A DNA stretch of 64,000 nt from Auanema rhodensis (lineage: Eukaryota; Nematoda; Chromadorea; Rhabditida; Rhabditidae). The stretch lies in NCBI GenBank assembly GCA_964057225.1, contig OZ059895.1, positions 4,526,001 to 4,590,000 of the forward strand, in the 5' to 3' direction. A program made the translations under genes and the position numbers. The notes beneath the pieces were generated by a model that searched no databases, had not been told where the DNA came from, and saw nothing but the letters and a program-made list of their open reading frames with translations. The stretch's first letter is position 1, and each line of letters starts with the position of its first letter. Shown one piece after another: positions 29,401 to 39,127 of the stretch.

Positions 29401-30500
29401 ATGATGCATTAGTGTATGTTGAGTTTCCATGTACACTCAACATTGCTTCCAAAAACATTTTGACAAAAATTTTTTCGAAAAATTTCAAAATAATTTAGCA
29501 AAAAGTAGATGTTTTTAGATTCCTTTATTCGAGGCAAAGATGATGGACAATGTTATTCAACGAAAAAATTAATTCTTCAGGGTGAAAATCGAGGATATAA
29601 GTGTGAACTTATATCAGTTGATATCTCGGTGCATTTTCAAGCTAGCGCAAACCTGATAACACAGATCGACGCAGCTTAAAAATCCGCATCGAATGCACTA
29701 TACTACATTGAGAAACGCTTAATACAAAAATTAGTTATGATCGTTTGAAAAATGATGCATTAGTGTATGTTGAGTTTCCATGTACACTCAACATTGCTTC
29801 CAAAAACATTTTGACAAAAATTTTTTCGAAAAATTTCAAAATAATTTAGCAAAAAGTAGATGTTTTTAGATTCCTTTTTTCAAGGCAAAGACGATGGACA
29901 ATGTTATTCAACGAAAAAATTAATTCTTCAGGGTGAAAATCGAGGATATAAGTGTGAACTTATATCAGTTGATATCTCGGTGCATTTTCAAGCTAGCGCA
30001 AATCTGATAACACAGATCGACGCAGCTTAAAAATCCGCATCGAATGCACTATACTTCATTGAGAAACGCTTAATACAAAAATTAGTTATGATTGTTTGAA
30101 AAATGATGCATTAGTGTATGTTGAGTTTCCATGTACACTCAACATTGCTTCCAAAAACATTTTGACAAAAATTTTTTCGAAAAATTTCAAAATAATATAG
30201 CAAAAAGTAGATGTTTTTAGATTCCTTTTTTCAAGGCAAAGACGATGGACAATGTTATTCAACGAAAAAATTAATTCTTCAGGGTGAAAATCGAGGATAT
30301 AAGTGTGAACTTATATCAGTTGATATCTCGGTGCATTTTTAAGCTAGCGCAAATCTGATAACACAGATCGACGCAGCTTAAAAATCCGCATCGAATGCAC
30401 TATACTACATTGAGAAACGCTTAATACAAAAATTAGTTATGATCGTTTGAAAAATGATGCATTAGTGTATGTTGAGTTTCCATGTACACTCAACATTGCT
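23500..30500. repeat. Higher-order duplications within the satellite, shifts 4557 and 1404 bp
   Basis: A tatgattgttt variant marks 24129, 28686 and 30090: the first two lie 4557 bp apart and the last two 1404 bp apart (4 monomers). The cctttattcgagg marker at about 23567, 28124 and 29528 follows the same spacing. Here that marker sits in full-length monomers rather than 345-bp ones, showing recombination between monomer types. Confidence 0.7.
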
Positions 30501-32490
30501 TCCAAAAACATTTTGACAAAAATTTTTTCGAAAAATTTCAAAATAATTTAGCAAAAAGTAGATGTTTTTAGATTCCTTTTTTCAAGGCAAAGATGATGGA
30601 CAATGTTATTCAACGAAAAAATCAATTCTTCAGGGTGAAAATCGAGGATATAAGTGTGAACTTATATTAGTTGATATCTCGGTGCATTTTCAAGCTAGCG
30701 CAAATCTGATAACACAGATCGACGCAGCTTAAAAATCCGCATCGAATGCACTATACTTCATTGAGAAACGCTTAATACAAAAATTAGTTATGATCGTTTG
30801 AAAAATGATGCATTAGTGTATGTTGAGTTTCCATGTACACTCAACATTGCTTCCAAAAACATTTTGACAAAAATTTTTTCGAAAAATTTCAAAATAATAT
30901 AGCAAAAAGTAGATGTTTTTAGATTTCTTTTTTCAAGGCAAAGACGATGGACAATGTTATTCAACGAAAAAATTAATTCTTCAGGGTGAAAATCGAGGAT
31001 ATAAGTGTGAACTTATATCAGTTGATATCTCGGTGCATTTTCAAGCTAGCGCAAACCTGATAACACAGATCGACGCAGCTTAAAAATCCGCATCGAATGC
31101 ACTATACTTCATTGAGAAACGCTTAATACAAAAATTAGTTATGATCGTTTGAAAAATGATGCATTAGTGTATGTTGAGTTTCCATGTACACTCAACATTG
31201 CTTCCAAAAACATTTTGACAAAAATTTTTTCGAAAAATTTCAAAATAATTTAGCAAAAAGTAGATGTTTTTAGATTCCTTTTTTCAAGGCAAAGATGATG
31301 GACAATGTTATTCAACGAAAAAATCAATTCTTCAGGGTGAAAATCGAGGATATAAGTGTGAACTTATATTAGTTGATATCTCGGTGCATTTTCAAGCTAG
31401 CGCAAATCTGATAACACAGATCGACGCAGCTTAAAAATCCGCATCGAATGCACTATACTTCATTGAGAAACGCTTAATACAAAAATTAGTTATGATCGTT
31501 TGAAAAATGATGCATTAGTGTATGTTGAGTTTCCATGTACACTCAACATTGCTTCCAAAAACATTTTGACAAAAATTTTTTCGAAAAATTTCAAAATAAT
31601 TTAGCAAAAAGTAGATGTTTTTAGATTCCTTTTTTCAAGGCAAAGACGATGGACAATGTTATTCAACGAAAAAATTAATTATTCAGGGTGAAAATCGAGG
31701 ATATAAGTGTGAACTTATATCAGTTGATATCTCGGTGCATTTTCAAGCTAGCGCAAATCTGATAACACAGATCGACGCAGCTTAAAAATCCGCATCGAAT
31801 GCACTATACTTCATTGAGAAACGCTTAATACAAAAATTAGTTATGATCGTTTGAAAAATGATGCATTAGTGTATGTTGAGTTTCCATGTACACTCAACAT
31901 TGCTTCCAAAAACATTTTGACAAAAATTTTTTCGAAAAATTTCAAAATAATATAGCAAAAAGTAGATGTTTTTAGATTCCTTTTTTCAAGGCAAAGACGA
32001 TGGACAATGTTATTCAACGAAAAAATTAATTCTTCAGGGTGAAAATCGAGGATATATGTGTGAACTTATATCAGTTGATATCTCGGTGCATTTTCAAGCT
32101 AGCGCAAATCTGATAACACAGATCGACGCAGCTTAAAAATCCGCATCGAATGCACTATACTTTATTGAGAAACGCTTAATACAAAAATTAGTTATGATCG
32201 TTTGAAAAATGATGCATTAGTGTATGTTGAGTTTCCATGTACACTCAACATTGCTTCCAAAAACATTTTGACAACAATTTTTTCGAAAAATTTCAAAATA
32301 ATTTAGCAAAAAGTAGATGTTTTTAGATTCCTTTTTTCAAGGCAAAGATGATGGACAATGTTATTCAACGAAAAAATTAATTCTTCAGGGTGAAAATCGA
32401 GGATATAAGTGTGAACATATATCAGTTGATATCTCGGTGCATTTTCAAGCTAGCGCAAATCTGATAACACAGATCGACGCAGCTTAAAAA

Positions 32491-32972
32491 TTATTCTATT
32501 TTACTAGTCTACGACGTTAAATAAGAATTATATTTATTCGAAATGCTTTATTTCGTAATAGGTCCTCACATAAAACAAACAAAAAAAAAATTCAAATTAT
32601 CTCTCAGGTTCCCTTTCCCACGTTTCTTTGGGCGGGAAACAGTGAGAGTAAGCGATCGTCCTTATTCATTTCAGGTGTCCAAAAAAGGAAGAATAGAAAG
32701 GCAGCATAACAATAACAAAATAAAAGAACAATAGTAACAGAAGGAAAGGAAAGGCTGCGGATAGCAGGCAGCATGCTAATCTATCTCTTGCGGTCGTAGT
32801 TGGTGCGTTGTGCAGGCTTGAATCTGGAAAGTTATGATAAAGACATCGAAAGTGGGCGAGCTCGAGTGGAAGTCCTCAGGTTGGTTAGCGGGAGCGCAGT
32901 AGGGGTGGAGGTGGGAGATATTCGAATAAATATAATTCTTATTTAACGTCGTAGACTAGTAAAATAGAATAA
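32491..32972. repeat. 52-bp perfect inverted repeat at the DIRS 3' end
   Basis: Positions 32491-32542 (starting ttattctattttactagtct) are exactly repeated in reverse complement at 32921-32972, with a 378-bp loop. A 20-bp direct repeat (tatatttattcgaaatgctt) also occurs at 32529-32548 and 32974-32993, so part of the arm is present three times. This resembles the terminal repeat plus internal complementary region that DIRS elements use to form circular intermediates. The loop (about 32549-32920) has no recognisable gene. Confidence 0.8.
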
Positions 32973-32995
32973 CTATATTTATTCGAAATGCTTCT

Positions 32996-33841
32996 TCAAA
33001 AAAGAATCTTGGACTGGAACGAGGTTCTTCGCTCATAGTGGGTGAAGAAGGTTTTTTCTGAAGCCCAGTTAGCCGCCTTGAGGATGTCGCCTATAGGTAG
33101 ACCTTGCGCTAGTGCCTTCGAGGTCACAGCCGAGCGTGTTGAGTGAGCTTTGAAGGTAGTGGGTATGCCCGCGCTGTGCAGGGTCTTTCTAATCCAACCA
33201 GAAATGGTGGTGGGTTCCACTGCTGCTCCATTCTTTCTGTTAAGAAAGAGGCATCTTGTTCGGCGGAGTTCCATGGTTCGAGATAGGTATTCATTTATGC
33301 AGTTAATAGGGCACAGGTTATTGCGTGTGGGGAAGTTCTCGAACTTCGCTTCATGCGGGGGTCCCTTAGATCTGTTTTTATTGCGTTTATTTATGAAGAA
33401 AGTTAACCCTTCTGCGTCGATACGCATGTGATCTAGGGAGAAAACGGCCAATTCGCTCACCCTCTTTGGAGAGCATAGGGCCAATAGAGTGGCTAGCTTG
33501 TGAGTGAGAGACTCTAGGCTGAGTTGGACGTTGGGGCCCAGCCTATCAAGGAAGTCCAAGACTTCGGAGGGGTCCCAGGTGTCTACGTACCTAGCCCCTG
33601 AAGGCTTCTCTCTGAACAAACCCCTCATGAGGCGGAGGAGCAGCACGTTCTCCTTTAGGGAGGGGGAGACCCCTAGGTGATCGGCCAATGCGGATATCGC
33701 TACCTTGTGTATGCGTACTGTGGAGAAGGCCTTAGTTTGAGCGAGAAATGATAGATAGTTAGCAACCGTTACTGGGTTGGGAGTAAAAGGTATCTTCTGC
33801 TTATTGCAGTAAGCTTTCCAGTTCTTGAGAGCACAGCCGTA
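32996..33841 (-). pseudogene. DIRS tyrosine recombinase, catalytic C-terminal part (split by Polinton 1)
   Basis: The minus-strand frame covers the catalytic domain of a tyrosine recombinase, the DNA-joining enzyme of DIRS elements. Visible active-site residues: Arg in SPKRVSEL, His and Arg in AHSTRS, and the nucleophilic Tyr in THYERR near the C-terminus; the frame ends in TGA at 32996-32998. The catalytic tetrad looks intact, so this half had not decayed before the split. The N-terminal part is at 50748-51170. The apparent start at 33880 is not real, because those codons belong to the Polinton terminus. The junction falls within the N-terminal SAM-like domain. Confidence 0.85.
33836..33841. 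repeat. Left 6-bp target-site duplication of Polinton 1
   Basis: gccgta precedes the element's terminal agtagagagcc. The same six bases follow the right terminus at 50742-50747. Confidence 0.93.
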
Positions 33842-34610
33842 AGTAGAGAGCCATGCCGAATTTACTAACCACGCCCCCAAACAGTTGCTAAAAACATACT
33901 TTTGGGGGCGTCAGCTGCTAAAAACATACTTTTGGGGGCGTCAGCTGTCAAAATCATATTTTCGGCGTCAGGTGTCAAAAATATACTTTTCCTCCCGATG
34001 CAGGCTCTCGAGCCTGCGCATGAATCAAAATGCATGATTTTTTTTTAAATCTTTTTAAAAATTATTTTTTAATGTATTTTAAATGAATTTTTATTATTTA
34101 TATATTTGTTAATTGTATTTGTAAATATTTTCAAACTTATTTCTTTTTAAATGTATTTTTAATATTTATATATGTTTTAAATATTATTATTTAATTATTT
34201 CTTTTTAAATATATTTTTAAACTTATTTCTTTTTAAATGTATTCGATATTAATATATTTTTTAATTGTATCTTTAAAACTGAATAAATTATTTCTCATAT
34301 ATATTGTTTTTTTTATTTATTTAAATAAATTTAAAAGGTAATCAATACGTTCACTGTACCTCTTATGGGTTAATCAATGGAACTCATATCGAAGGTTAAT
34401 TCGATAAGAAGTAATAAATATTTAAACTAAATTTAATGAAACACATATCGAAGGTTAATTCGATAAGATCGTTAAAACAGGTGCACTACACATGTACCAC
34501 ATGGCAAAAGTTGTGTTCATAAAAATATGATAAATAGCTGTACACCACATGTACCTATAACGCTAAAGAATACTTACTATGCCAAGGGGTCATGAGTATA
34601 TACGAATATT
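33842..34610. repeat. Left terminal inverted repeat of Polinton 1
   Basis: It matches the reverse complement of the right end with small indels. It holds four ~30-bp tandem units (about 33882-34000) built on gctgctaaaaacatactttt, then a hairpin, caggctctcgagcctg, at 34001-34016, then very AT-rich sequence, then two palindromic motifs and a block (34480-34600) also present near the right end. The inner limit is approximate. Confidence 0.85.
34387..34465. repeat. Two copies of subterminal palindrome (left end)
   Basis: The motif tatcgaaggttaattcgata (7-nt perfect arms tatcgaa/ttcgata, 6-nt spacer) starts at 34387 and 34446. It is much more abundant at the other end of the element. Confidence 0.85.
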
Positions 34611-35315
34611 TTCAAACTTTTTAGCATCAAAAAATGTTACTTTAAAGTAATTGTTGTTGTAGCCCTAATAGTTTATAAATGTTCTGATAGCTAATGTATT
34701 TCATAACTATGTTCAAGAATAGAATAAATGTTTCGTAATATATTTATTGAACAATAAATTTTCATTTAAAATTAGAACATGTGTTAACATTTTGTAAGAG
34801 TTTCTTTTTTACAAAGTGTCTGGAAATGTTGTACTTGTAATCGGATGTGTACAAGTCTGTTTTTCGCAACAATCCTGCGTTTCCTCAGAAGGATCCAACA
34901 TTTTGAATTAGTGTTTCCTAAACTATAAAAATAAGAGTGTACCACAGCTGTTATAATAAGAATATGAATACAATATTAAACGATCCTATTGTAATATTCC
35001 ACAATTTTGGCTGACAGTTGTTATTGTATAAGGACTTGTCACAAATGAGTTGAATTATTGTTAAATGTTTGGATTTACGAAATCGAATGCTGTAACAAGT
35101 AATTAATAAGCGGTTAGTTTACAGGTTGTTAATCCGGCAACTGTTGGCGCAATCGGTGAATTTTAGCGCATTTGGCAGCTGTTTGCGCAACAAACTGCTA
35201 ATTAATGTATAAATGCATATATTTGTTGTAATATATAACAAATAGAAAAGCCGCATACAGCAGTCAACTGTTTTGTGAAAGAGGCGGAGTGGGTAGCGCT
35301 TTACAACAAAGTTTG
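34611..35315. other. AT-rich non-coding stretch inside Polinton 1
   Basis: No gene, RNA or repeat could be recognised. It separates the left terminal repeat from the TATA box of the first gene. Confidence 0.6.
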
Positions 35316-35324
35316 TATAAAAGG
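35316..35324 (+). promoter_or_regulatory. TATA box of the spliced zinc-ribbon gene
   Basis: tataaaagg is a consensus TATA box 255 bp upstream of the first suitable ATG (35579). A start of transcription near 35345 would place the 30-bp repeats in the 5' UTR. Confidence 0.55.
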
Positions 35325-35356
35325 TGGCAAAATTTTTTAGACCGAAATTTGCATTT

Positions 35357-35476
35357 CAGCTCCGCCAACAAGTCGACTCTACGATCCAGCTCTGTCAACA
35401 AGTCTACTCTCCGATCCAGCTCCGCCACCAAGTCTTCTCGCCGATCCACCTCTGCCAACAAGCCGACGATCTGATC
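35357..35476 (+). repeat. 30-bp minisatellite, four units, in the presumed 5' UTR
   Basis: Units start at 35357, 35387, 35417 and 35447 with cagctc/cacctc and share a ccaacaagtc core, differing at scattered bases. The unit length is a multiple of three and two frames stay open, but no ATG precedes them after the TATA box. Confidence 0.85.
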
Positions 35477-35578
35477 CAACGTCAACAGACTGCTGCTAGG
35501 ACTTTCCTCTACTCTACTTGGACCCTAGACGTAAAAGTTCGTTGTTCTTTAGGAAAAGCCTCTAATTGGGCTACAAAC

Positions 35579-36410
35579 ATGAAGCGTTCCGCTCTTGTTG
35601 ATGTAGAGAATATTGTACCTTCGACACCGGAACCGGATGTTTCAAGACCACCCACACCAGGACCCAACTTTGCTGCCACATTCTTTGGTAAGGTTTTATT
35701 TTTGTTATTAATTATTTTTTGTTTAGACACACCAAAAAAGCAGGTACAAATCTCAAAGGATAGCTCTCCACAACAGCCTGTAGTTATGAGACCAATATGT
35801 CTCTGCAAAACTTGTAGGGATACATTGCAAGTCGTAGACGAGTACCACTGTTTCAGCCTCTGTGTCAAGTGTAGAGCGAGGAATGATGCCTTAGGGCTTT
35901 TAAAAGTTTTCCGTCATTATAAACCTGAAAATTCAACAATCAATGTGAGATTATGAAATTATTAATTCTAATTATTATTTTTTCTTTTACAGATGCGTTC
36001 CTATTCTAGCATGTCATCAAAACAATTGTTGAATAATATGGGTTACATTGCCATTTATACTGATGAGTCAACTGTCAAGTCTTTTGGTTATAAGCAGAAT
36101 GTGTTCTACTTTAAATTAAGTCAACAGGCGCTCAACTTGAATATGCTTATCCGTTTTGATCCATCGTTTTGACTACAACAAGCACAAACTGTTTAATGGA
36201 CAGTTGGTTGATTTTGTTATGTTATATTTAAATTTTCTTAGCCGTAACATTTTTTTTTCCAGCTCTTGAAGTTTGAAATTATCCATCAACAGCCAACTCT
36301 CAAACCAACTGGTAAGCATTGAAAATTTAAATATTAATCAGTTTATAATTATAGGTTATATCATTGTCTTGGCTTTTATGTTTTGCTGGTTTTTTATTGT
36401 TACAATATAA
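35579..36410 (+). CDS. Spliced zinc-ribbon protein, possibly with a transmembrane tail
   Basis: Exons 35579-35687, 35727-35944 and 35993-36172 splice in phase with GT-AG borders into 168 residues ending in TGA. Residues 1-36 are Pro-rich; a zinc ribbon has Cys63-x2-Cys66 and Cys82-x2-Cys85, with Cys61 and Cys78 alongside. Two more exon-like blocks follow: 36263-36311 and 36355-36410, ending in a hydrophobic tail and TAA 11 bp before an AATAAA. To join them, exon 3 must run past its TGA to about 36206 and shed one base; a run of four T at 36167-36170 is the likely extra base. So copy 1 is either truncated by a 1-nt insertion or makes a short form. Function is unknown. The matching gene of copy 2 lies outside the window. 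Confidence 0.6.
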
Positions 36411-36420
36411 ACGATTGATC

Positions 36421-36436
36421 AAATAAATCATTTATT
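36421..36436. terminator. Bidirectional polyadenylation signal
   Basis: aataaatcatttatt reads as AATAAA on both strands (36422-36427 and 36431-36436). It serves the converging zinc-ribbon gene (+) and integrase gene (-). Confidence 0.65.
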
Positions 36437-36469
36437 ATTAATACAATTGTTTACAACAACAGTGAGAAA

Positions 36470-37537
36470 TTATACATTTAAATTTTCTGCATCTATCCAT
36501 TCATTAAAGTTGTCGGGATAGCCACTCCATTTTACAAATACTTGGCGTTTACCATTTCGTGTACGCTCTTTCAAAACTTTCTCAATATAGTACTGGTTGC
36601 TTTTATTAGTAGCCAACATAAGTTCAGGCTCATAGAATATTCCCTTTATACGTTCACCATTATAATCTACAAGTTTATACACGGTTGGGTTCCCGGCTAC
36701 AATCTCATCAATTGTGAATAGTTCCATTGTATATCCAGACTCGTAACTTTTTTTAAAAGTACGCCTGTTCTTGCTTATGCGAACATTATCACCAATTTTG
36801 AATCGGTTGCGAACAGCTGGTGCATATTCTTCAACGAATATATTTGCTGTAACATCTACGGGGCGCATTTTAATCGACCGATTATAAGATTTGTTTATTC
36901 CTTCGACCAAGTCATCTAGTATATCAATCCATCGATGATTATTCTTGTAATAGAGATATTTCATCATGCGCGTTTTTAAAGTTCTATTTGCTCGCTCCAC
37001 CATTGCCGCCTTTTGTGGTGAACTTGTTGATCCATGCAGTATGGCAAATTTTTTGAATAGTTTTTCACAATGACTATTATAAAACTCTGCACCGTTATCC
37101 GTTATTAGTTGGATTGGTATAAAATCCTTGAATACATTTTCAAATGCAGTAGCAACCTCTAAACCACCTTTAGTTTTCAAAGGCCTAACATATAACATGC
37201 GTGTATAAACATCAATCATGGTCAACATGTAAGCATAGCCGTCATTTGATTTTTTATATTTTTGCATATCAACCAAATCTGCTTGCATTGTTAGGAATCG
37301 ACCACAGCCTCTAGTCTTTTTAGTCTGCATATGCAGTCTCGTTGGTTTATGACGTGTAAAAGTTTCAGAGTCTTGCAAAAAACTTTCAACTTGTGCTTTT
37401 GCGATGCCATGCTTTCGCGCTTCCAATATTAGATTTTTGGCAGACGTATAAGAAGCTGGATGCTTAATATTATAATAAATGTTCTCCAAAACATTACTTC
37501 CATAATCTAATGTAGAATCGTTTACGGCCTTTACCAT
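36470..37537 (-). CDS. INT: Polinton integrase with C-terminal chromodomain
   Basis: A 355-residue retroviral-type (rve) integrase that inserts the element and makes the 6-bp duplication. Catalytic residues: Asp87 (QADLVDM), Asp147 (ITDNGAEF) and Glu181 (VERANRTLK). A chromodomain fills about residues 315-355 (YYIEKVLKER, VKWSGYP, EWIDAENL) and probably guides insertion to marked chromatin. ATG 37537 is chosen because the frame upstream of it has no other ATG and the family's N-terminal helical region starts just after it. Its first 44 nt overlap the end of the 305-residue frame in another phase. It appears intact. AATAAA lies 40 bp beyond the stop. Confidence 0.93.
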   Translation of the reverse strand: MVKAVNDSTLDYGSNVLENIYYNIKHPASYTSAKNLILEARKHGIAKAQVESFLQDSETFTRHKPTRLHMQTKKTRGCGRFLTMQADLVDMQKYKKSNDGYAYMLTMIDVYTRMLYVRPLKTKGGLEVATAFENVFKDFIPIQLITDNGAEFYNSHCEKLFKKFAILHGSTSSPQKAAMVERANRTLKTRMMKYLYYKNNHRWIDILDDLVEGINKSYNRSIKMRPVDVTANIFVEEYAPAVRNRFKIGDNVRISKNRRTFKKSYESGYTMELFTIDEIVAGNPTVYKLVDYNGERIKGIFYEPELMLATNKSNQYYIEKVLKERTRNGKRQVFVKWSGYPDNFNEWIDAENLNV

Positions 37538-38411
37538 TCTGTGTTTCTCCCGCCTGAGGTGTGTAATATGATTCACCAGTGTCAGCGGGTTTTGTCTTTT
37601 TATTTATAGCTTTGGATTTAAATGTACGACGCGGAGAGGGTGAATATCGAATAACAGCCTTACGGTGACGTGGTGTTCTAGGTAATATATTAATAGTAGC
37701 ATCCAAGTCTGTGACAGCCGATGTGGATGTAGGCACGGGCTCAACTGAATCCTTGTTACTGACGGCAGGCTCTACATTTTTTGCCTTCTTATTAGGGCTA
37801 GAGACCCCATTACTGGCTAAGAATTTGGCTAATACTGAGAATCCATTGGGTTCCGTTTTTGTTTTATCCAGTACAAAATCCAAAATTTTTGTAATATTTG
37901 TGTTTGGTACGGGCTCATTATTAATCACAAGTTGGTTATTTTTGTTTGTACGCACCTCTGGAAATCTTTCCCACAGATCGTTGTACTTTCGTGGCAGCTT
38001 GTATTCTGGCAATAATGGTGGATCAGCATTTTCCACTTGTACTGATATAGGCGCATCTATGCTTTCTCTATAGTTTTTGAGACGGGTGGTTGAGAAGTTG
38101 AGACATCTTTTAAAACCAAAATAAGCAATTCCACATGAAATTATTGTTTTCAATTGTTTGTGTGAAATCGTTGCCAATAAAGTTTTAGCCTTTTCGGGTG
38201 TGCGTATCAAAGCTATTTGACGTAATAATGAGGATATGGGCAAAAGGGTTTTATATTCCTTGTTAGTTAAGAAGAAATTATTATTTTTCACAATATTAAA
38301 TACAATTTCAACAATAATTTCAATTTGTGAAAAAGAAAATGAGGAAACAGAACAAGGGGTTTTGGCACAAGAAGATAAAAAGTTGTAATTTGACAAAATA
38401 CGACCACTCAT
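37494..38411 (-). CDS. 305-residue Polinton protein of unknown function
   Basis: Intact frame between integrase and ATPase on the same strand. A short N-terminal hydrophobic/helical region is followed by a conserved-looking block at about residues 63-105 (LLRQIALIRTPEKAKTLL, then ISCGIAYFGFKRCL). Polintons often carry a protein with a similar helical block beside the ATPase, but that match is from memory and weak. The C-terminal 130 residues are Pro/Ser/Lys/Arg-rich and probably disordered, with RTPRHRK and RYSPSPRRTFKSK-type basic patches that could bind DNA. It overlaps the integrase start by 44 nt. The start of the copy 2 homologue is at 63898. Confidence 0.7.
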   Translation of the reverse strand: MSGRILSNYNFLSSCAKTPCSVSSFSFSQIEIIVEIVFNIVKNNNFFLTNKEYKTLLPISSLLRQIALIRTPEKAKTLLATISHKQLKTIISCGIAYFGFKRCLNFSTTRLKNYRESIDAPISVQVENADPPLLPEYKLPRKYNDLWERFPEVRTNKNNQLVINNEPVPNTNITKILDFVLDKTKTEPNGFSVLAKFLASNGVSSPNKKAKNVEPAVSNKDSVEPVPTSTSAVTDLDATINILPRTPRHRKAVIRYSPSPRRTFKSKAINKKTKPADTGESYYTPQAGETQNGKGRKRFYIRLWK

Positions 38412-38423
38412 TGAACATGCACA

Positions 38424-39048
38424 TTAAACACTGAATATATTTCTGGCTACATAAACAATAGGGTGCTCCGCAGTTATATCTGATAGTATACGCTGTTTCT
38501 CATTTGTTAAAGGATGGTTGTCAATCAGTAAATGACTATAGGGTGTAGACATTGTATCATCATATGCTTCTAGAGCATTTTTAAAGCGGGGGCCAAATAA
38601 TTGTTGCAGACAATTGCGTATTTGTAATATATCCGAATGACTTTTCATTAGTATTATATATGTACTATTAATTCGACTGGTCCTGTCGAGCTGAAATGCA
38701 GCTTGCACAAGATTAAACACTGCCAAATTCCAGTGATGTGCCCACACTGTAAAAATGTTGTTGAGTAATTCTTTAGCGGCTTTATTCGATGAGAAAAAAT
38801 TCATCAAATCATCCAGCACTAGTATGGTGTTTACTCCCTTTTGCTCGAAATTGAATAACTATTAAACGCTCATCATTTAATGGAACACCTGACGATGCTC
38901 CACATTGACTGAACCAGAATATTCTATCAATGGGGACGTTGAAAAACTTTTCAGTATTTTCACATATACGTTTTATAAGGGTAGTTTTACCACATTGCGT
39001 TGCCCCTATTACAGTTGTCTGACTGGGTAGTTTGAAGCTGAAAACCAT
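38424..39048 (-). pseudogene. ATP: Packaging ATPase, frameshifted (copy 1)
   Basis: FtsK/HerA-type genome-packaging ATPase. Walker A (GATQCGKT) and the following 40 residues read from ATG 39048. Then, compared with copy 2, 27 bp just before the Walker B strand are replaced by 4 bp (near 38848-38853), a net loss of 23 bp. This shifts the frame ahead of Walker B (VLDDLM), which survives in a second frame to the stop at 38424. The product would lack Walker B and all C-terminal motifs. Copy 2 is intact. Confidence 0.9.
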
Positions 39049-39089
39049 AATCAACCACTCGTAAATGTACCTATAATGCAAATGATTTC

Positions 39090-39096
39090 ATTTATA
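39090..39096 (-). promoter_or_regulatory. TATA box for the ATPase gene
   Basis: tataaat on the minus strand, 42 bp before the ATPase ATG. It lies in the short divergent space shared with the penton gene and is conserved in copy 2 (63190-63196). Confidence 0.45.
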
Positions 39097-39127
39097 CTAG
39101 TGTGCACGCATCAGGTGGTGGTCTCTG

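Larger units (their letters stand above)
5954..32490. repeat. Satellite array, about 75 monomers of 351 bp
   Basis: The start of gagtttccatgtacactc recurs at 5955, 6306, 6657, 7008, 7359, 7710 and 8061, exactly 351 bp apart, and the pattern continues to 32490, where the last monomer is cut by the DIRS end. Eight monomers (near 8205, 12762, 16968, 19770, 20814, 21512, 22556 and 26762) lack 6 bp and measure 345 bp; all of these also carry the marker cctttattcgagg. Monomers differ by only a few bases each. Each holds a dyad, atgttgagt...actcaacat, with 9-nt arms and a 10-nt loop. There is no coding potential. The length, homogeneity and nested duplications suggest a major satellite, possibly centromeric or pericentromeric; that location is inference. 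Confidence 0.97.

Noticed and set aside
5954-32490. Regularly spaced repeats resembling a CRISPR array
   Set aside because: The whole 351-bp unit is repeated, there are no unique spacers, and the genome is eukaryotic.
32543-32734. 63-codon plus-strand frame in the DIRS terminal region
   Set aside because: Low-complexity Lys-rich tail, no homology recognised, and it lies in the non-coding loop of the inverted repeat.
33842-33880. Start codon for the recombinase at 33880
   Set aside because: These codons come from the Polinton terminus; the frame is continued by the fragment at 50748-51170.
35324-35578. N-terminal extension of the zinc-ribbon protein through the 30-bp repeats
   Set aside because: The frame is open but begins at GTG; the first ATG with a good context after the TATA box is 35579.
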